Assembly (NCBI RefSeq): GCF_024362695.1 | Contig: NC_065405.1 | Location: 876,672-940,671, forward strand | Direction of reading: 5' to 3' | Origin: Pectinophora gossypiella | Lineage: Eukaryota; Arthropoda; Insecta; Lepidoptera; Gelechiidae | Length of the DNA stretch: 64,000 nucleotides | In this document: positions 30,641-41,969 of the stretch, piece after piece | How positions within the stretch are numbered: the stretch's first letter is position 1 | How the letters are laid out: each line of letters starts with the position of its first letter | Made by a program: the position numbers and the translations under genes | The notes under the pieces: model-generated | Told to the model about the DNA's origin: nothing | Databases searched by the model: none | The model's input: only the letters and a program-made list of their open reading frames with translations

Positions 30641-31790
30641 TAGTTCTGTCAAAATACGAACACAAAATCACGTGGTACGCATATTAGGGAAAAAAAGTCT
30701 CTCTTGTCACGTAGGTCAGCTGGAAGAAATTTCTTTGTTTAGAGATAAGCTTGCCTGTACTATCTGTTTTCTTTGTATGTTTCTTGTGTCTGTTTTATTG
30801 TGTACAAACAAATAAATAAATAATAAATAAATAAATAAAAAGAAACATCTATTTCTATAAAATAATTATGTTGAATCGATGGATCTGGTTTAAAATATAG
30901 TCTTAAGAAAGAAATCTACTTTAACGGAACTAACTGACAAATCATAATAATTCATAATAATGCTTCACTAGCGCCGCTGTCCCGAGACTTCTTTCGTGGC
31001 GCGCACTCTATTTTAAACATTGTATTATATTAAGCGCACCCCTGATCCCGGGCAGCAGCGGTATCAGTACTGGTTGCAGGCCGAGGAAATGGATTCTGGT
31101 AGGGCTCTAGCTGGAAACATCACCGATTGAGACATTGGTCGGTGTACTGCGGAACTGAAGGCGATTGGGGCAACCACCGTTCTATACGCCTTATCTATGG
31201 AGTAATGGCGATTATTCCACCGACAAGAGCGCAGCTCTTAAATAAAGAAATTATCTGTAAGCTTCGTTTTGTAATAAGACGCCTTATGTTTTATTGTCAC
31301 ACGTATTTCGACTATTATAGACGGCGATACTTAAGTATCTACGGCTAACCTTCATGTTGGACTAGGAAAGCTCGTTGAAACGTGGGTTAATCAATGCTGT
31401 ACCTGTGTCTACCCCTAATTGGGAATATAGTCGTGAACTTATACTTTTTTTATTGTGTTTGGTTTTTAACTACCTGAATAGAATTAATTATTTTAACTAC
31501 CTGAGGTAAAGAGCTTCCCAGCAGACACTGCATTTTGATTATGGTCGAGCTTTGCCGGGTCAGACCGTTTTTGTGTATGATCTTTTAGTCAGATAATATG
31601 TTGACAGACCCTATTCGTCTTTTATTGGGAGTCTAGAAGTTGTATCGCCGATGCCACCGATCAACAATGAGGAGATAGCTCGATAATCGCAGCCAACAAC
31701 AGCATAATTCACGTCTAGCTGCTAGCGCTAAATGATGGAATCCATACTTCCGTTCTGGTCTGTTGATTTGTCCTTTACGAGGTTTTGAAA
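30641..31790. other. Mostly unassigned spacer
   Basis: Contains a GC patch (30965-31090) with no recognised coding and a family 3 SINE relic (31305-31440, with ACCCCTAATTGGGAATATAG). The rest is unassigned. Confidence 0.35.
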
Positions 31791-31792
31791 TA

Positions 31793-31890
31793 AAAATACA
31801 TACATACATAAATTCACGCCTGTAATCCCCAATGGGATGGACAGAGCCAAAGGTAACGAGAAGATGACTTGTCTTTATTTTCATACATAC
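31793..31890 (-). mobile_element. Non-autonomous RTE (family NR1) fragment
   Basis: CATACATACATAAATTCACG then CCCAATGGGATGGACAGAGC, the 3' end of the NR1 family seen complete at 59293 and 61969. Confidence 0.55.
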
Positions 31891-31967
31891 ATTACACACA
31901 TACGTACATTATTATTATTATTATACATTGTTTTACGCGGTTATTATCATAATTAAAACACATAATG

Positions 31968-32342
31968 GCCCCGATTCCTGCAGACACCGCCTAATTTTAT
32001 TTTAAGTTATATCCGTCATTTTCATATCCGTCGAAAAGGAAAGGGACGGATGATTCACAGCTCTTAATTTTAGGAAGAATGAGTAAATGAATGAATAACC
32101 CGGGCGAATCAAAAGGTACGTCGCTGGTATGCAATCCGTTTGACGTGCTGTCTACTTAACTGTGTCGGGTTATTGAAGGATGTAAAATTTTTAGACGGTT
32201 GGTTTAGATTTGTGCTTAAAATTGACGTGTGTTCCATAAATTTTATGCTTGTCGATTACCCGTCCCTTTCCTTTTCGGCGGATAAGAAAATGACAGATAT
32301 AACTTAAAATAAAATTAGATGGTATTTACAGGAATTAGCACC
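31968..32342. mobile_element. Foldback MITE M1, complete copy (~375 bp)
   Basis: Left end CCGATTCCTGCAGACACC and AATTTTATTTTAAGTTATAT are mirrored at the right end (ATATAACTTAAAATAAAATT), with GGAAAGGGACGG blocks inside both arms. Arms are about 100 bases. Other copies: 5888-6220, 48511-48864 and 61769-62346. Confidence 0.75.
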
Positions 32343-32840
32343 AATATACTAATAACTACTACTAAATAGGTTGTCCATTGCTGTACAGCGAGGAAATGCG
32401 GCTAGTGTAATGGGCACCTTCGCGCCCGGATTAGTCAGGGGCGGGCTTTTTGACGAGTGCAGTAAATAGCATTATTTTTGTTAATTATTTATGTAATTTC
32501 GTGTTTAGTTAATGTAATTAAATTTGATTATATGTGTTCATTAAATAACTACTATACTTATATTACTATAATTATTACTTTATTTTCATTCTACGCTTTT
32601 TCGATGTATGTGACTCGTTGATGTCTTTTGTTAGTCAAAATAAACGATGACTTTAAATCCAATTCAAATCATGTCAGAGATATAAACAGGGGTCGATTTT
32701 ATAATGATTTTTAATTTTACGTCATAGATCAATGTTCGACATTTCGTATTATGGCTGAGGAGAAGAAATTCCAAGAAAGATGGTCGAAAATTCTGACCTA
32801 GGGTTTCGTGCCCGCAGCTCTCGCAAAGCCGAGACGACCG
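32343..32840. other. Unassigned AT-rich spacer
   Basis: No gene seen. A 32750-32835 patch has CTCTCGCAAAGCCGAGACGA, distantly like the tRNA-like SINE head at 58117. Confidence 0.3.
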
Positions 32841-32847
32841 TGTACAG

Positions 32848-32972
32848 TCATGTCATGAGCAATATAATGTACCCACTTTAGGACATTTAGTGAGACTTAC
32901 AATTCAATTTGTCAAAAAAGTTAATGTGACGTGGTACCAAAGTGTATACATATTAATGCTCGTGACCGTTCA
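32848..32972. mobile_element. MITE M3, uninterrupted copy
   Basis: CAGTCATGTCATGAGCAATA to AATGCTCGTGACCGT; the ends form a short imperfect inverted repeat. It serves as the empty-site reference for the interrupted copy at 20935-21530. Confidence 0.7.
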
Positions 32973-33029
32973 CCGCCGGATTGTAATCCTCTCTACATGA
33001 CATTTTCGATCCATCATTGTAATTCTTGT

Positions 33030-33106
33030 GATTTGTCCCCACCGGGACTCGAACCCGGGACCTCCGGATCGTGAGCCTAACGCTCAACCGCTGGACTACG
33101 GAGGTT
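33030..33106 (-). mobile_element. tRNA-like SINE head (family 1/2)
   Basis: On the minus strand CCTCCGTAGTCCAGCGGTTG with B-box GGGTTCGAGTCCC. Only the head is present. Confidence 0.6.
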
Positions 33107-33164
33107 CGTGTGTTGAAAACGCATAGAAGTTTTTTTAATGGCAAAAAATCATGTCACAGCATCT

Positions 33165-33405
33165 AACGAACCCACCGTACTGCGCACCTAATCAGCTATG
33201 CAGGCGCGCGGCGACTCTTGCGCATCCCCCTTCCCCCTTAATCCCCCTCACCCCCCAGCCTAACTATTTAATTCGGCCGCTTACCAAGATAATCGCGCCT
33301 TTGTCTTGCCCCCGTCATAAACACGTTGCGCCTCCCGACGTCGCTCGCGTTTCACTGACGGCCTTAAGGCATTTAAGGAATTAAAAGAATTCGCCTCAGC
33401 CTCTG
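33165..33405. promoter_or_regulatory. GC-rich unique block, possible regulatory element
   Basis: Unlike any other part of the window. Contains GCGCGCGGCGACTCTTGCGC, TTAATTCGGCCGCTTACC and CGTCATAAACACG (TTTATGAC on the other strand, an Abd-B-class Hox core). No long frame. Could be an enhancer or first exon; evidence is composition and motif only. Confidence 0.25.
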
Positions 33406-33635
33406 ATCCTATCTGGCCTTAGTTTAAATAAGGTTTTAAAAAAAGTAGTAAAAGTAGTTAGTTATGTGATGGAAATTTTGATTGTTTTGTTGTTTGGAAA
33501 AGGTACTTCGTTTTGTATTTTTTTGTTTCACGACTATATACGTACTGGGGTAGCCAGAGCTACATCCATTGTAAGACGAACTAAGTACCTACCCACACCT
33601 CACCGCGCTCTCTGTTAGAGCAACGTATCATCACT

Positions 33636-33895
33636 ACATAGTATAAAACAAAGTCGCTTTTTCTGTCCCTATATCCCTATGTACGCTTAAATCTTTAAAA
33701 CTACGCAACGGATTTCGATGCGGATTTTTTTAATATATAGAGTGATTCAAGAGGAAAGTTTATATGTATAATAACATCCATTATATAGTGGAGAAATACT
33801 GTTATTTTTGAGGTTTCTAATGTGATGTTGTAAATAATTTCATTTTTTCCTCAGCATTGCACCCGAGCAAAGCCGACGTACTAAAACTAAAAAAT
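33636..33895 (+). mobile_element. Helitron-like non-autonomous element, copy 1
   Basis: Shares nearly 250 bases with 44252-44505: TTTCTGTCCCTATATCCCTA, ACGCAACGGATTTCGATG, AGAGTGATTCAAGAGGAAAG, and the end GCATTGCACCCGAGCAAAGC. In copy 2 the end continues to CGGGTCGCTAA, fitting the CTRR terminus of Helitrons. Confidence 0.5.
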
Positions 33896-34097
33896 CTTAT
33901 TTTAACAGCAGCATAGAATTTTCTTAGCAAGATGCGCCCACGCACACTAAATAAGGCGAGTGAACGAGACAACTGTCACTAGACATAATGACGTCATGAT
34001 ACTGATCTTAACCTGTGTATTGCATGTTATCATAATCATATTCGCGAGGCGGTTGATAGCTTATTTCAGATGCAGCTTTGTTCAGAAAACGTGTGAC

Positions 34098-34160
34098 TTT
34101 CGGCCAAGTAGTTAATGCCATCTGCGGCAAATCTATAATAAATCACGTCAAAATAAAAAG
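34098..34160 (+). mobile_element. Jockey 3'UTR fragment
   Basis: CGGCCAAGTAGTTAATGCCA to AATCACGTCAAAA, truncated to about 60 bases. Confidence 0.75.
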
Positions 34161-34165
34161 GACTT

Positions 34166-34320
34166 GACGGCCTCCGTGGTTCAGTGGTTGAGCTTTCGCG
34201 ACTCCGATGAACAAACCCCATAACCATCATGAGCGCATTTGGACCGGTACGACTCGCCGCTGCTGAACCGCGGGGGTTCGATTGCACGCAGTCACATACT
34301 GCCCGCGGAATTGGTGACTC
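34166..34320 (+). mobile_element. Rearranged tRNA-like SINE head
   Basis: Starts GGCCTCCGTGGTTCAGTGGT and contains GGGGGTTCGATTGCAC, but the middle (34205-34260) is unlike the other SINE heads, so it is chimeric or strongly rearranged. Confidence 0.45.
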
Positions 34321-34396
34321 GGGCCTGTCTCAAGTAGCTTATTTTTACTTATATTGTTTTCTTTCGAATCTGTTACTAATACTAGGTTAAGCTTTC

Positions 34397-34675
34397 TGTT
34401 ACTAACATTCCGCCGGCGTGGTCGACGATTTCCCTCATTCAGCGCTTATCGCTATCGACCCACTAGGGTCGATTAATTCTTTCAAATATTTTTCCTCTCA
34501 GACGACGCCCTGAGCCGAGGTTCGCGCCCAACTGGGCACCCTCAGGCCTGTTGTCTTAAACGTTGTACCGGGTGAGAGCCTTCAGCGCTCCCCATTTGTC
34601 CGGCCAAGTAGTTAATGCCATCTGCGGCAAATCTACAATAAGTCACGTCAAAAGAAAAAAAAATGTTACTAACAT
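34397..34675 (+). mobile_element. Jockey-type LINE, 5'-truncated copy C, TSD TGTTACTAACAT
   Basis: The insert 34409-34663 matches the last codons, 3'UTR and A-rich tail of copy A. Perfect 12-base TSD at 34397-34408 and 34664-34675. Confidence 0.9.
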
Positions 34676-34749
34676 AATATGGACTAGTTTTCGAAATAAA
34701 TATTTTGAATTTGAATTTCAATAAATCGCTTTGTATTCCCTATCTCGGT

Positions 34750-34985
34750 AAAGACATTTCAAGCTGATCACCCGATAGCATCCCGCCTGTGTCCCTGAAA
34801 GGGTAGGCAGATGTGTACTCCTTCCTGTCCCATGTAATAGGGGGCAAGCTTATTGCCACGAACCAGGCACATATCCTGGAAACCACGTGATATAAATTAT
34901 CTATAATCCAAAAATGAATTCAAAGTCATAAAGTCGGTTTTAGTGGTTTAGAGTTCGAACCAGGATTCGGACCCATTATTATTTT
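34750..34985 (+). mobile_element. Unnamed LINE/SINE fragment U1
   Basis: Shares CATGTAATAG, AATCCTGGAAACCACGTGAT-type sequence and ATTCAAAGTCATAAAGTCGG with the split copy at 52690-55015. It ends where an inverted Jockey fragment begins. Confidence 0.5.
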
Positions 34986-35166
34986 TTTGGCATTAACTAC
35001 TTGGCCGGACAAATGGGGAGCGCTGAAGGCTCTCACCCGGTACAACGTCGGCTCAGGGCGTCGTCTGAGAGGAAAAATATTTGAAGAATGAATCGAGTCC
35101 GTCGACAGCGATAAGCGCTGATTGAGGGAAATCATCGATCACGCCGGCGGGGTCGGTATCGGGGTA
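34986..35166 (-). mobile_element. Inverted Jockey fragment
   Basis: Reverse complement of the Jockey 3'UTR (GGCATTAACTACTTGGCCGG) and of the last codons, with internal deletions. The poly(A) end is the T run at 34982-34988. Confidence 0.75.
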
Positions 35167-35564
35167 ACCGTCAAGTCCAATTAGGATTTAAAACAGCCTA
35201 TCTAAAGCCAAAAGGTCAGCCCAGTGGGTGTAGGTATAAAATCAGTTGTTATTGTTTCTGTTTTAGGTCCGATCAGGGACATTATAATAGCAATCTTCTG
35301 AGTCAGGTGCGCCCACGCACTTTATCTTCCGAATGAATAAAATTGTTTTTACATTGTAACTATCTTCAATAGGGCTAATAAAGTAAAGGTTTGATGAGCA
35401 TTGTTTGACTACAATAGTAATGATAGCCGGTAGTAATATTAGTCGCTCTTTTAGAAGGAAATATTTAAGGTGAAAACGTGGGTTTGGGTGGGAGGTGTTA
35501 CGCGTATTATACAGGGTGTTAGTGACATTATTATACAGTGTGTTGAGTGTGACTGCCATAAAAA

Positions 35565-35895
35565 CGTCCCAGTTGGTAGGCTTGCCTCTCACTTTGAGGT
35601 CGCAGGTTCGAATCCAGCACAGGCCTAAACCAATGATCGTCGACTTTGTTTTCGAATTCACATTTGGATCATAAATGATTATCACGTGCTCAGCGGTGAA
35701 GGAAAACCTCGTAATAAAACCCACATTCCCGAGAAATGCATTTTCGGAGGTATGTTACCTAATCTGTATTGGGCTGGTTTTCCCTTCGCGTGTTGGAAGG
35801 TTACACGGGCAGTCGCTTCTGTAAAAAATCGGACTTGTCAAATCTTCAGGTTAGGTAAGCGGACCCTGTGAGAAACGGGATAACGCTAGGGAGAT
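35565..35895 (+). mobile_element. tRNA-headed SINE, family 4
   Basis: B-box-like GGTCGCAGGTTCGAATCCAG at 35600, then GCACAGGCCTAAACCAATGA, AACCCACATTCCCGAGAAAT, and a tail CTTCAGGTTAGGTAAGCGGA to GGGAGATGATGG. A related copy is at 58775-59035. The tail alone occurs at 5182-5235. Confidence 0.65.
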
Positions 35896-36185
35896 GATGG
35901 GCCTTATTTTTGAATCGGTCGCCTTCAACTCGCGTACGAAAATATATATACCAGTCTCATCTTGCAAATGATAAGTCGCGATGTGATATGTGAAATGGAT
36001 ATACTGTAGAATGTGAATTGAAAGCGAACGATTCAAAAATAAGTACCGTTTCCGTACCGTACCGTAGTAAGGTGGAAGTTAGTGATTATTTAGAAGATAT
36101 GAATGCATGGGATTAACTGTCTGAGAACTGATATCAGGCAGCTAAATTACTCAATTGTATAACAATATTTTATGTTTATTTTAAA

Positions 36186-36350
36186 AGAACGTCTAGAGCC
36201 CTGTGCCCAAGTTTTTCTTGCAGCTTCTTTTCCCCGGCTATACAGGTTATGAGAAGCTGCAGTAGTTTTAGGCGGATGAGACGTTCGTTATGTAAAAATT
36301 GACGATTCAAAGTGTAACTATGTTACCTATTGAATAAAGACATTTTTGCA
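36186..36350 (+). mobile_element. CR1-like LINE 3'UTR, copy 3
   Basis: Plus-strand version of the 3925 and 17521 repeats: CTTTTCCCCGGCTATACAGG, TGCAGTAGTTTTAGGCGGAT, ending AATAAAGACATTTTT. Confidence 0.55.
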
Positions 36351-36387
36351 TTGTTTTAGGTTTACGCGGTTATTATCATAATTAAAA

Positions 36388-36463
36388 CACATAATAATGG
36401 GTTCTTACCGCGTTTAAATCAGGGATATGAGACTCCCGTCAAGAACCCGTTATTATGTGAATT
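36388..36463. repeat. Short inverted repeat (hairpin)
   Basis: CACATAATAATGGGTTCTTA is mirrored by AAGAACCCGTTATTATGTG about 50 bases on. The right half recurs near 50725-50775 and in part at 31940 and 39870-39915, so this is a small dispersed element. Confidence 0.6.
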
Positions 36464-36775
36464 TGAATTGAATTTAAAACGAAAACATCTCGTGCGAAAC
36501 ACCTGCATCACTCGAATGCAATCTGAAGAAAGTCCAACCGACCCTCGTGCAATAAATTACCTTGCAGTTTCTCCTTGACCTTGATCCTCATATACATAAA
36601 CATTAGACAAACAGACAGACAGGATCTAATACTCGTTTCCCCGTGTTTGTATTCCTCGCTGCCTCAGAGTACGTGAGGTGTGTTTTAAATGGTGATACTG
36701 CACGTTGTATGGCATTTTACAGTAATGAGTTGGTTGTTAAATGGATAATGAGTTGTAACTGTACAGTGTTATAGC

Positions 36776-37362
36776 TTAGGGTGGTATTAATTACCCAAAT
36801 CCCCTGGTAGTTGCGGCTTCCGAGTACATTCCGCTTGGGGACGGTACTGAAAAGTATCGGCGTCCGAAGGACGTAATATACGATCCCGACGACCCGATCA
36901 CTCTAGCCATAGAGGCAGCCAATCAGCTCGCGACATCAAACACTTCAGGTCCCCGATACCGACCCCGCCGGCGTGGTTGACGATTTCCCTCATTCAGTGC
37001 TTATCGCTATCGACCCACTAGGGTCGATTAATTCTTTCAAATATTTTTCCTCTCAGACGACGCCCTGAGCCGAGGTTCGCGCCCAACTGGGCACCCTCAG
37101 GCCTGTTGTCTTAAATGTTGTACCGGGTGAGAGCCTTCAGCGCTCCCCATTTGTCCGGCCAAGTAGTTAATGCCATCTGCGGCAAATCTACAATAAGTCA
37201 CGCCAAAAAAAAAGATGGTATTAATAAACTAATCTCAGCTTCGAGACTGCCCTCAAGATCATGTCAATGTGACAGTTCTTACATAAAAACAGGGACTTGA
37301 GCATGATCTTGAGGGCAGTATCAGCTAATCTCAGCTGCAGCAATTTATTAATACCACCCTTA
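36776..37362. mobile_element. TTA-flanked MITE M4 interrupted by a Jockey copy
   Basis: Outer ends GGGTGGTATTAAT (36779) and ATTAATACCACCC (ending 37359) are inverted and flanked by TTA at 36776-36778 and 37360-37362. Inside, CTGCCCTCAAGATCATG and CATGATCTTGAGGGCAG form further inverted arms. Jockey copy D lies inside it, near its left end. Confidence 0.75.
36782..37225 (+). mobile_element. Jockey-type LINE, 5'-truncated copy D, TSD TGGTATTAAT
   Basis: The insert 36792-37215 covers the C-terminal codons (NPLVVAASEYIPL-type), 3'UTR and A tail. The 10-base TSD at 36782-36791 and 37216-37225 is MITE M4 terminal sequence. Confidence 0.85.
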
Positions 37363-38028
37363 GAGTTAATAGCGGGTCCTTTCTGTTGTTTTGAGATAGG
37401 ATAGTATTTAATGACAGAAAAGTTCGAGTACTATCAAGTAACGAATTACAATGCGCGCGCGCGCGTTCTACTTAATTATAGTGATTGATTTTCCTAGGTA
37501 TATCGAAAAGGAGTTACAGAAAGTTCGATGAACTAATCCAATTGAGATATAGCCGAGAGCTTATGAAACAAATCACACTCGAAATATGATTTGCCAATCT
37601 ATAAGTATATAATGTAGTCTGAGTTCTTAGCCATCATAATGGAAAGTACATGACTGTCATAAAACCTACACTGGAATAAAAAGAGAACATTTTACGCTAT
37701 TTAATTTCTGTATAGGAAACGATTTAATTCTCTCGTCTTAATTGAGATAGGAGAAAATTGATGGTTCGTTTCTATTTTTCAAATAACTATTTTATCACGT
37801 TATCGGTTTTAATAGGTAGCTATTAACTGGTTTAATGCGAAGTTAATGTCTGTTACGAATGAATCAAAACAGAACAACACTAAAGTACCTACTTTCTTAC
37901 ATCTAAATTCAAATTCTGATATGTTGATGATGAACATGGAAATTATCATACGTTTGTATTTGGAAATGCCTTATTGTAGATTTGCCGCAACTTGGCCAAC
38001 TAATTTCATCCAGTAAAAAAATACAACA
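37363..38028. other. Spacer with (GC)n
   Basis: A (GC)7 run at about 37452-37465 and an inverted Jockey 3'UTR scrap at 37972-38012 (TAGATTTGCCGCAACTTGGC). Otherwise unassigned. Confidence 0.45.
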
Positions 38029-38033
38029 GGAGG

Positions 38034-38524
38034 GTTAAACAGGCCACATCGAAACAATTCATCTAAAAAAGCAAAATTGCAATTTGACATTTGCGCATAT
38101 AAAAGTAAGTGCGCAATGCAAATAAATGTCAAATAGCATAATTGCTTTCTCATTCAAATTTTATGAGAAATGTCCTGAAATACTTGAGTCCTAATTCTAA
38201 ACTATATTGTAAATTCATATCATTTTATTTTTATTTTATTCTACTTTAATTTCAAATTTTAGTCATATAGACTGCTTTGTTAATTTAATTACTACACTTA
38301 ATACACTTTAATTGACATATTATATATAAGTCTTAATTTATTTTTTCTTCCTCAATAACCTGTATTAATTTCTTTTTTCTTTCCTTTTTCTAACATTTTT
38401 ATTATTTAGTTTCAATTATTATATTTCAATTGACATGAATAATAATGATGTATGTAGTGTGATGTAGTATATAATAAATAAATAATTAGGTGAATTACTT
38501 CGATGTGGCACTTTAACCCCCTAG
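38034..38524. mobile_element. MITE M2, copy split by an AT-rich insert
   Basis: The left part 38034-38155 and the right end 38497-38524 (GAATTACTTCGATGTGGCAC then TTTAACCCCC) belong to M2. About 340 bases of AT-rich DNA (38157-38495) separate them. No TSD found for the insert, so its nature is open. Confidence 0.6.
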
Positions 38525-38705
38525 GTCTGAGGGTAACCAGTTGGATGCAAACCTCGGATCAGGGTCATATGAGAGGATTATATCTCTATTTCAAAGATCA
38601 ATCGACCTAATGAGCCGATAGCGATAAGCGTCGCCGTGTCGGCGTGGAAATCGTCAACCACGACGGCGGGGTAGGTATTGGGATAAATGCGACGATTGCC
38701 GAGGG
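38525..38705 (-). mobile_element. Old inverted Jockey fragment
   Basis: On the minus strand it resembles the end of the Jockey coding region and early 3'UTR (GATAGCGATAAGCG, GGCGTGGAAATCGTCAACCA) with many changes. Confidence 0.5.
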
Positions 38706-39092
38706 AAATTTAAAAAAAATAGCAGTAGTATTGCACGTATGCAGGCCACCATGACTCTTAGCCCCACCTATTCGCCACGTGCTTCCTGTGGCACGGTCGT
38801 TAAAATAGTTTATCTTTAATTTGCGGGGAAAAAAAGGAAGCTTTCTTTCCTGACCTCTTTCATTGACATTTCATTTTATTGCCTACAAATACAATACAAA
38901 TATACTTTATTGTACCAAAAGAAATAATTACAAAAGACTCTTAACTAGGTACATGGCACATGGCGGCCTTATCGCTTAAAGCGACTTCTTCCAGACAACC
39001 ATAAGGTGAGGAAAAATGTAAAAATGTAAACTGAAAGATTGCGGGTACAAACTATAAGTACAACTTACCGATAAATACAAGCAATTAAATAA

Positions 39093-39575
39093 TACAGGGT
39101 GTTAGTGACATCGTAACGAAAACTTTGAGGGATGATTCAGGCCATGATTATGAGTTGATATCAAGTGGAGTTTTCCGTCGCAAAAGTATGGAACGGAAAA
39201 TAATTTAAATAAGCTCTAAAATTTTCATGACTTCTCCGACAGGAAATTCCACTTGATATCGACTCAGAATCATGGTCTGAATCATCCCCTTCAGTATTCG
39301 TTACAGTGTCACTAACACCCATATCTACTTGTATGGCTACTGTATGTACGTGTATGGGGTGTAAGTGACATCGTAACGAATACTGAGAGGGATGATTCAG
39401 CTGATTATTCTGAGTTAATATCAAGTGGAATTTTCCATCGCAAAAGTATAGAATTGAAAATAATTTAAAAAAATAACATGAATTTTGCGACGGAAAATTC
39501 CACTTGATATTAACTCAGAATCATGGTCTGAATCATTCCTCTGAGTATTCGTTACGATGTCACTAACACCCGTTA
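39093..39575 (-). mobile_element. Double-foldback element DF1, copy 2 (~478 bp)
   Basis: Whole two-unit structure of 29834-30323 in the opposite orientation, including a nearly identical 87-codon frame read from the internal palindromes. The right terminus is mutated (CACCCGTTA). Confidence 0.8.
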
Positions 39576-39654
39576 TATTATAACATATATACAAATATAT
39601 ATAAGTACCGAACTTACATATACCTATTATATATACCTATTGGCTACTGTGTGT

Positions 39655-40083
39655 ATTGATACATAAACTCACACCCATAATACCTAATGGGGTGGAGATC
39701 CACAAGTAATCAAGACTTGCAGCCATTGTTGATACCAAGTTCTAAGACGGATGACATCCGTAAACGCGCTCGGTCTGCGATTGTTAAAGTTAAGCAACTT
39801 TCGCAAAGGCCGGTCATAGGATCGGTGACCACGAAAAAAAAGTTTTAATCTGGATGGGAGTCTCATATCCCTGATTTTAATGCGGTAAAATCCCGGTAAG
39901 TATTATGTGTTGTAATTAAGAACAATAGTTATGGGTGGTTGATCCCTTGTCACAATAAGGTTCATCACATTGTGATGAACTTTTTTTTCGTGGTCACCGA
40001 TCCTTTGACCGGCCTTTGCGAAAGTTGCTTAACTTTAACAATCGCAGACCGAGCGCGTTTACCGCTGCGCCACCGAGCTTCTC
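39655..40083. mobile_element. Cluster of SINE pieces (NR1, then 5S-headed in both orientations)
   Basis: 39655-39735 is an NR1 RTE tail (minus). 39740-39850 is a 5S-headed SINE piece in plus orientation (CGCTCGGTCTGCGATTGTTA, AGTTAAGCAACTTTCGCAAA). 39865-39915 is a hairpin-element half. 39970-40083 is the same SINE head inverted. The two SINE heads face each other about 120 bases apart. Confidence 0.65.
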
Positions 40084-40089
40084 ACACAT

Positions 40090-40755
40090 TTACTTACTTA
40101 TATATAATATAATAACAAAACACACTTATATTAATTTTACAAGTAAAAGGCGCGGAGGCGAAGTGCACAGTGGACAAACCTGACCAGTGAGTGACCAGAG
40201 GGCCTGAGGTCACTTTCCCTCCGATCTACAGATAACGTCGACCATCTTCATTGATAACCTGCGCGCCGCATAGACTATAGACACGCAGATGTGCTGTTAG
40301 GTACAATGTTGGGAGTTGACGACTTGAAAATAGATACCTTTGATATTTCAAAGGTATCTATTTAAAAAAAAAAATCTTATTTAAAATATTAAATAAGTAG
40401 TTGGTGGATGGTGAATTCTTAAATGTTGTTTTATTATTGTTTATGATTTTTTGGATGGTAGAAGTTCTATTTAAGTCTGAGGTTGGAATAAATGGACGTG
40501 TGACAAAATTTTAGTGGGTAAGTTTGAAAACTAAATTTCATAATTTGATTGCATCGCATTCACAAATAAATTAAGTACCTACGTACCTTCCTTTCCTAGA
40601 TGTTTTAAAAGCCCATTTCCTCGCAAATTTTATGTTATTCAGATATTTAACTACTTGAGACTTGAGTTGAGACCTCATAAATTAAACTGAGATTGAGCTT
40701 GTGTTTAGGTAGGTTAGAAGGTATGTGTTAGTTTTTCCTAGATTTTTCTTCCATA
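40090..40755. other. Unassigned spacer
   Basis: Contains a short hairpin at 40332-40362 (ATACCTTTGATATTTCAAAG then GTAT). No gene or repeat family recognised. Confidence 0.35.
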
Positions 40756-40759
40756 CATT

Positions 40760-41011
40760 GCAAGTTCATGGAAAGTACAGTGTAGGCAGAGTACTGTCCC
40801 AATCACGTCTGCGCACCTGTTCTGTGCGCGCGCGGCCGCTTTCCACGCAGCGCTTGCGCATAACGGAGCGGCCGACCGTCGCTTGCGCACGTCACCCGAT
40901 ACCGACACCGCGCGCGAGTGAGTGACAAACAAATACCCAACCTGTGCCCACTGTGCGTGTTGTGACATAAATAACAAGTGTTTATCATCGTGTGATCATT
41001 AATATATCACA
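40760..41011 (+). promoter_or_regulatory. CpG island ending in a strong splice donor; candidate promoter and non-coding first exon
   Basis: 40800-40920 is dense in CpG (GTGCGCGCGCGGCCGC, GCGCTTGCGCATAACGG) inside AT-rich DNA, then A/T-richer leader-like sequence to ATATCACAG and GTAAGTCTGC at 41012. CCAAT lies at about 40798. No open frame spans it, so if real it is a 5'UTR exon of a plus-strand gene whose coding exons are beyond this window. No transcript evidence is available here. Confidence 0.35.
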
Positions 41012-41969
41012 GGTAAGTCTGCTTTTACACTTAAAAAGGAATTTCAAACGTATTTGTTTCAAGATTCGGTCCCTTTGATCCGAGATTATCCGTAATACTA
41101 GAACTTAGAAATGTAATACCGCATATTAGTAAATGCCCTTTAGTTTCTATGGGAAACGTTTAAGTTTACAGGCGATGAGATAAAGTTAATTAACGGTTAG
41201 TCTGGTCTCGATGTTAACTGTACCGCTGACTTGTAGCTTCTAATAACATTAAAGACTAGTAGATTAATTATACCTACTACGATTGGATTTGGTAATACTT
41301 ATATCGTCACTGGAAAGGCAAAATTACGTAAGCGCCAAAAGGCCATTTCGAGAAAAAGCCGTTTAAAGTTTCATTTTTTCGTTTTTTTATCATAACTTTT
41401 TACCCAATTATCCAATTTAGATGATGTCAATGTAAGGTTACATTGTTTTTTAATTTTCTATGTCCAGCAATACATATCATAACTGTTGGATTGCTATTTT
41501 AGGATATAGTGGCGCTTAAGTAAAAATGACTTCAGTTTACAGTAAAGCAAATTTACTTAACCGCCATCTGGTTAAAATATTATTTGGAAGCAAAATTACT
41601 TACAGCTCTTACGACAATGCATACGAGAACGACAATATTTCTTTAAATATAATAATACTGTAATGTTAGCGGAGTAAAAGTTACTGTAACGACTTTTACA
41701 CATCTGCTTTCATTATGTGAAAATTGCGTAAAAAGTGATCGATTGATTATGTCAGTTCACCAAAGATTCTTTAAAGTAAGTTTTTGTAATATCTTACATG
41801 GGTAAAAAGACGTAAGAGACAAATAATTATTCTTAATACCTCCTTAAATTACTTATTACTTCAATTGATTTATAAAAATAGCTATTAAAATACTGAAGTG
41901 CCAGAAATAAAGTTTCATAAAATATAAATAATAGCGTACAACCCGTTATCTGTTTGTAAAAGTTTCTTT

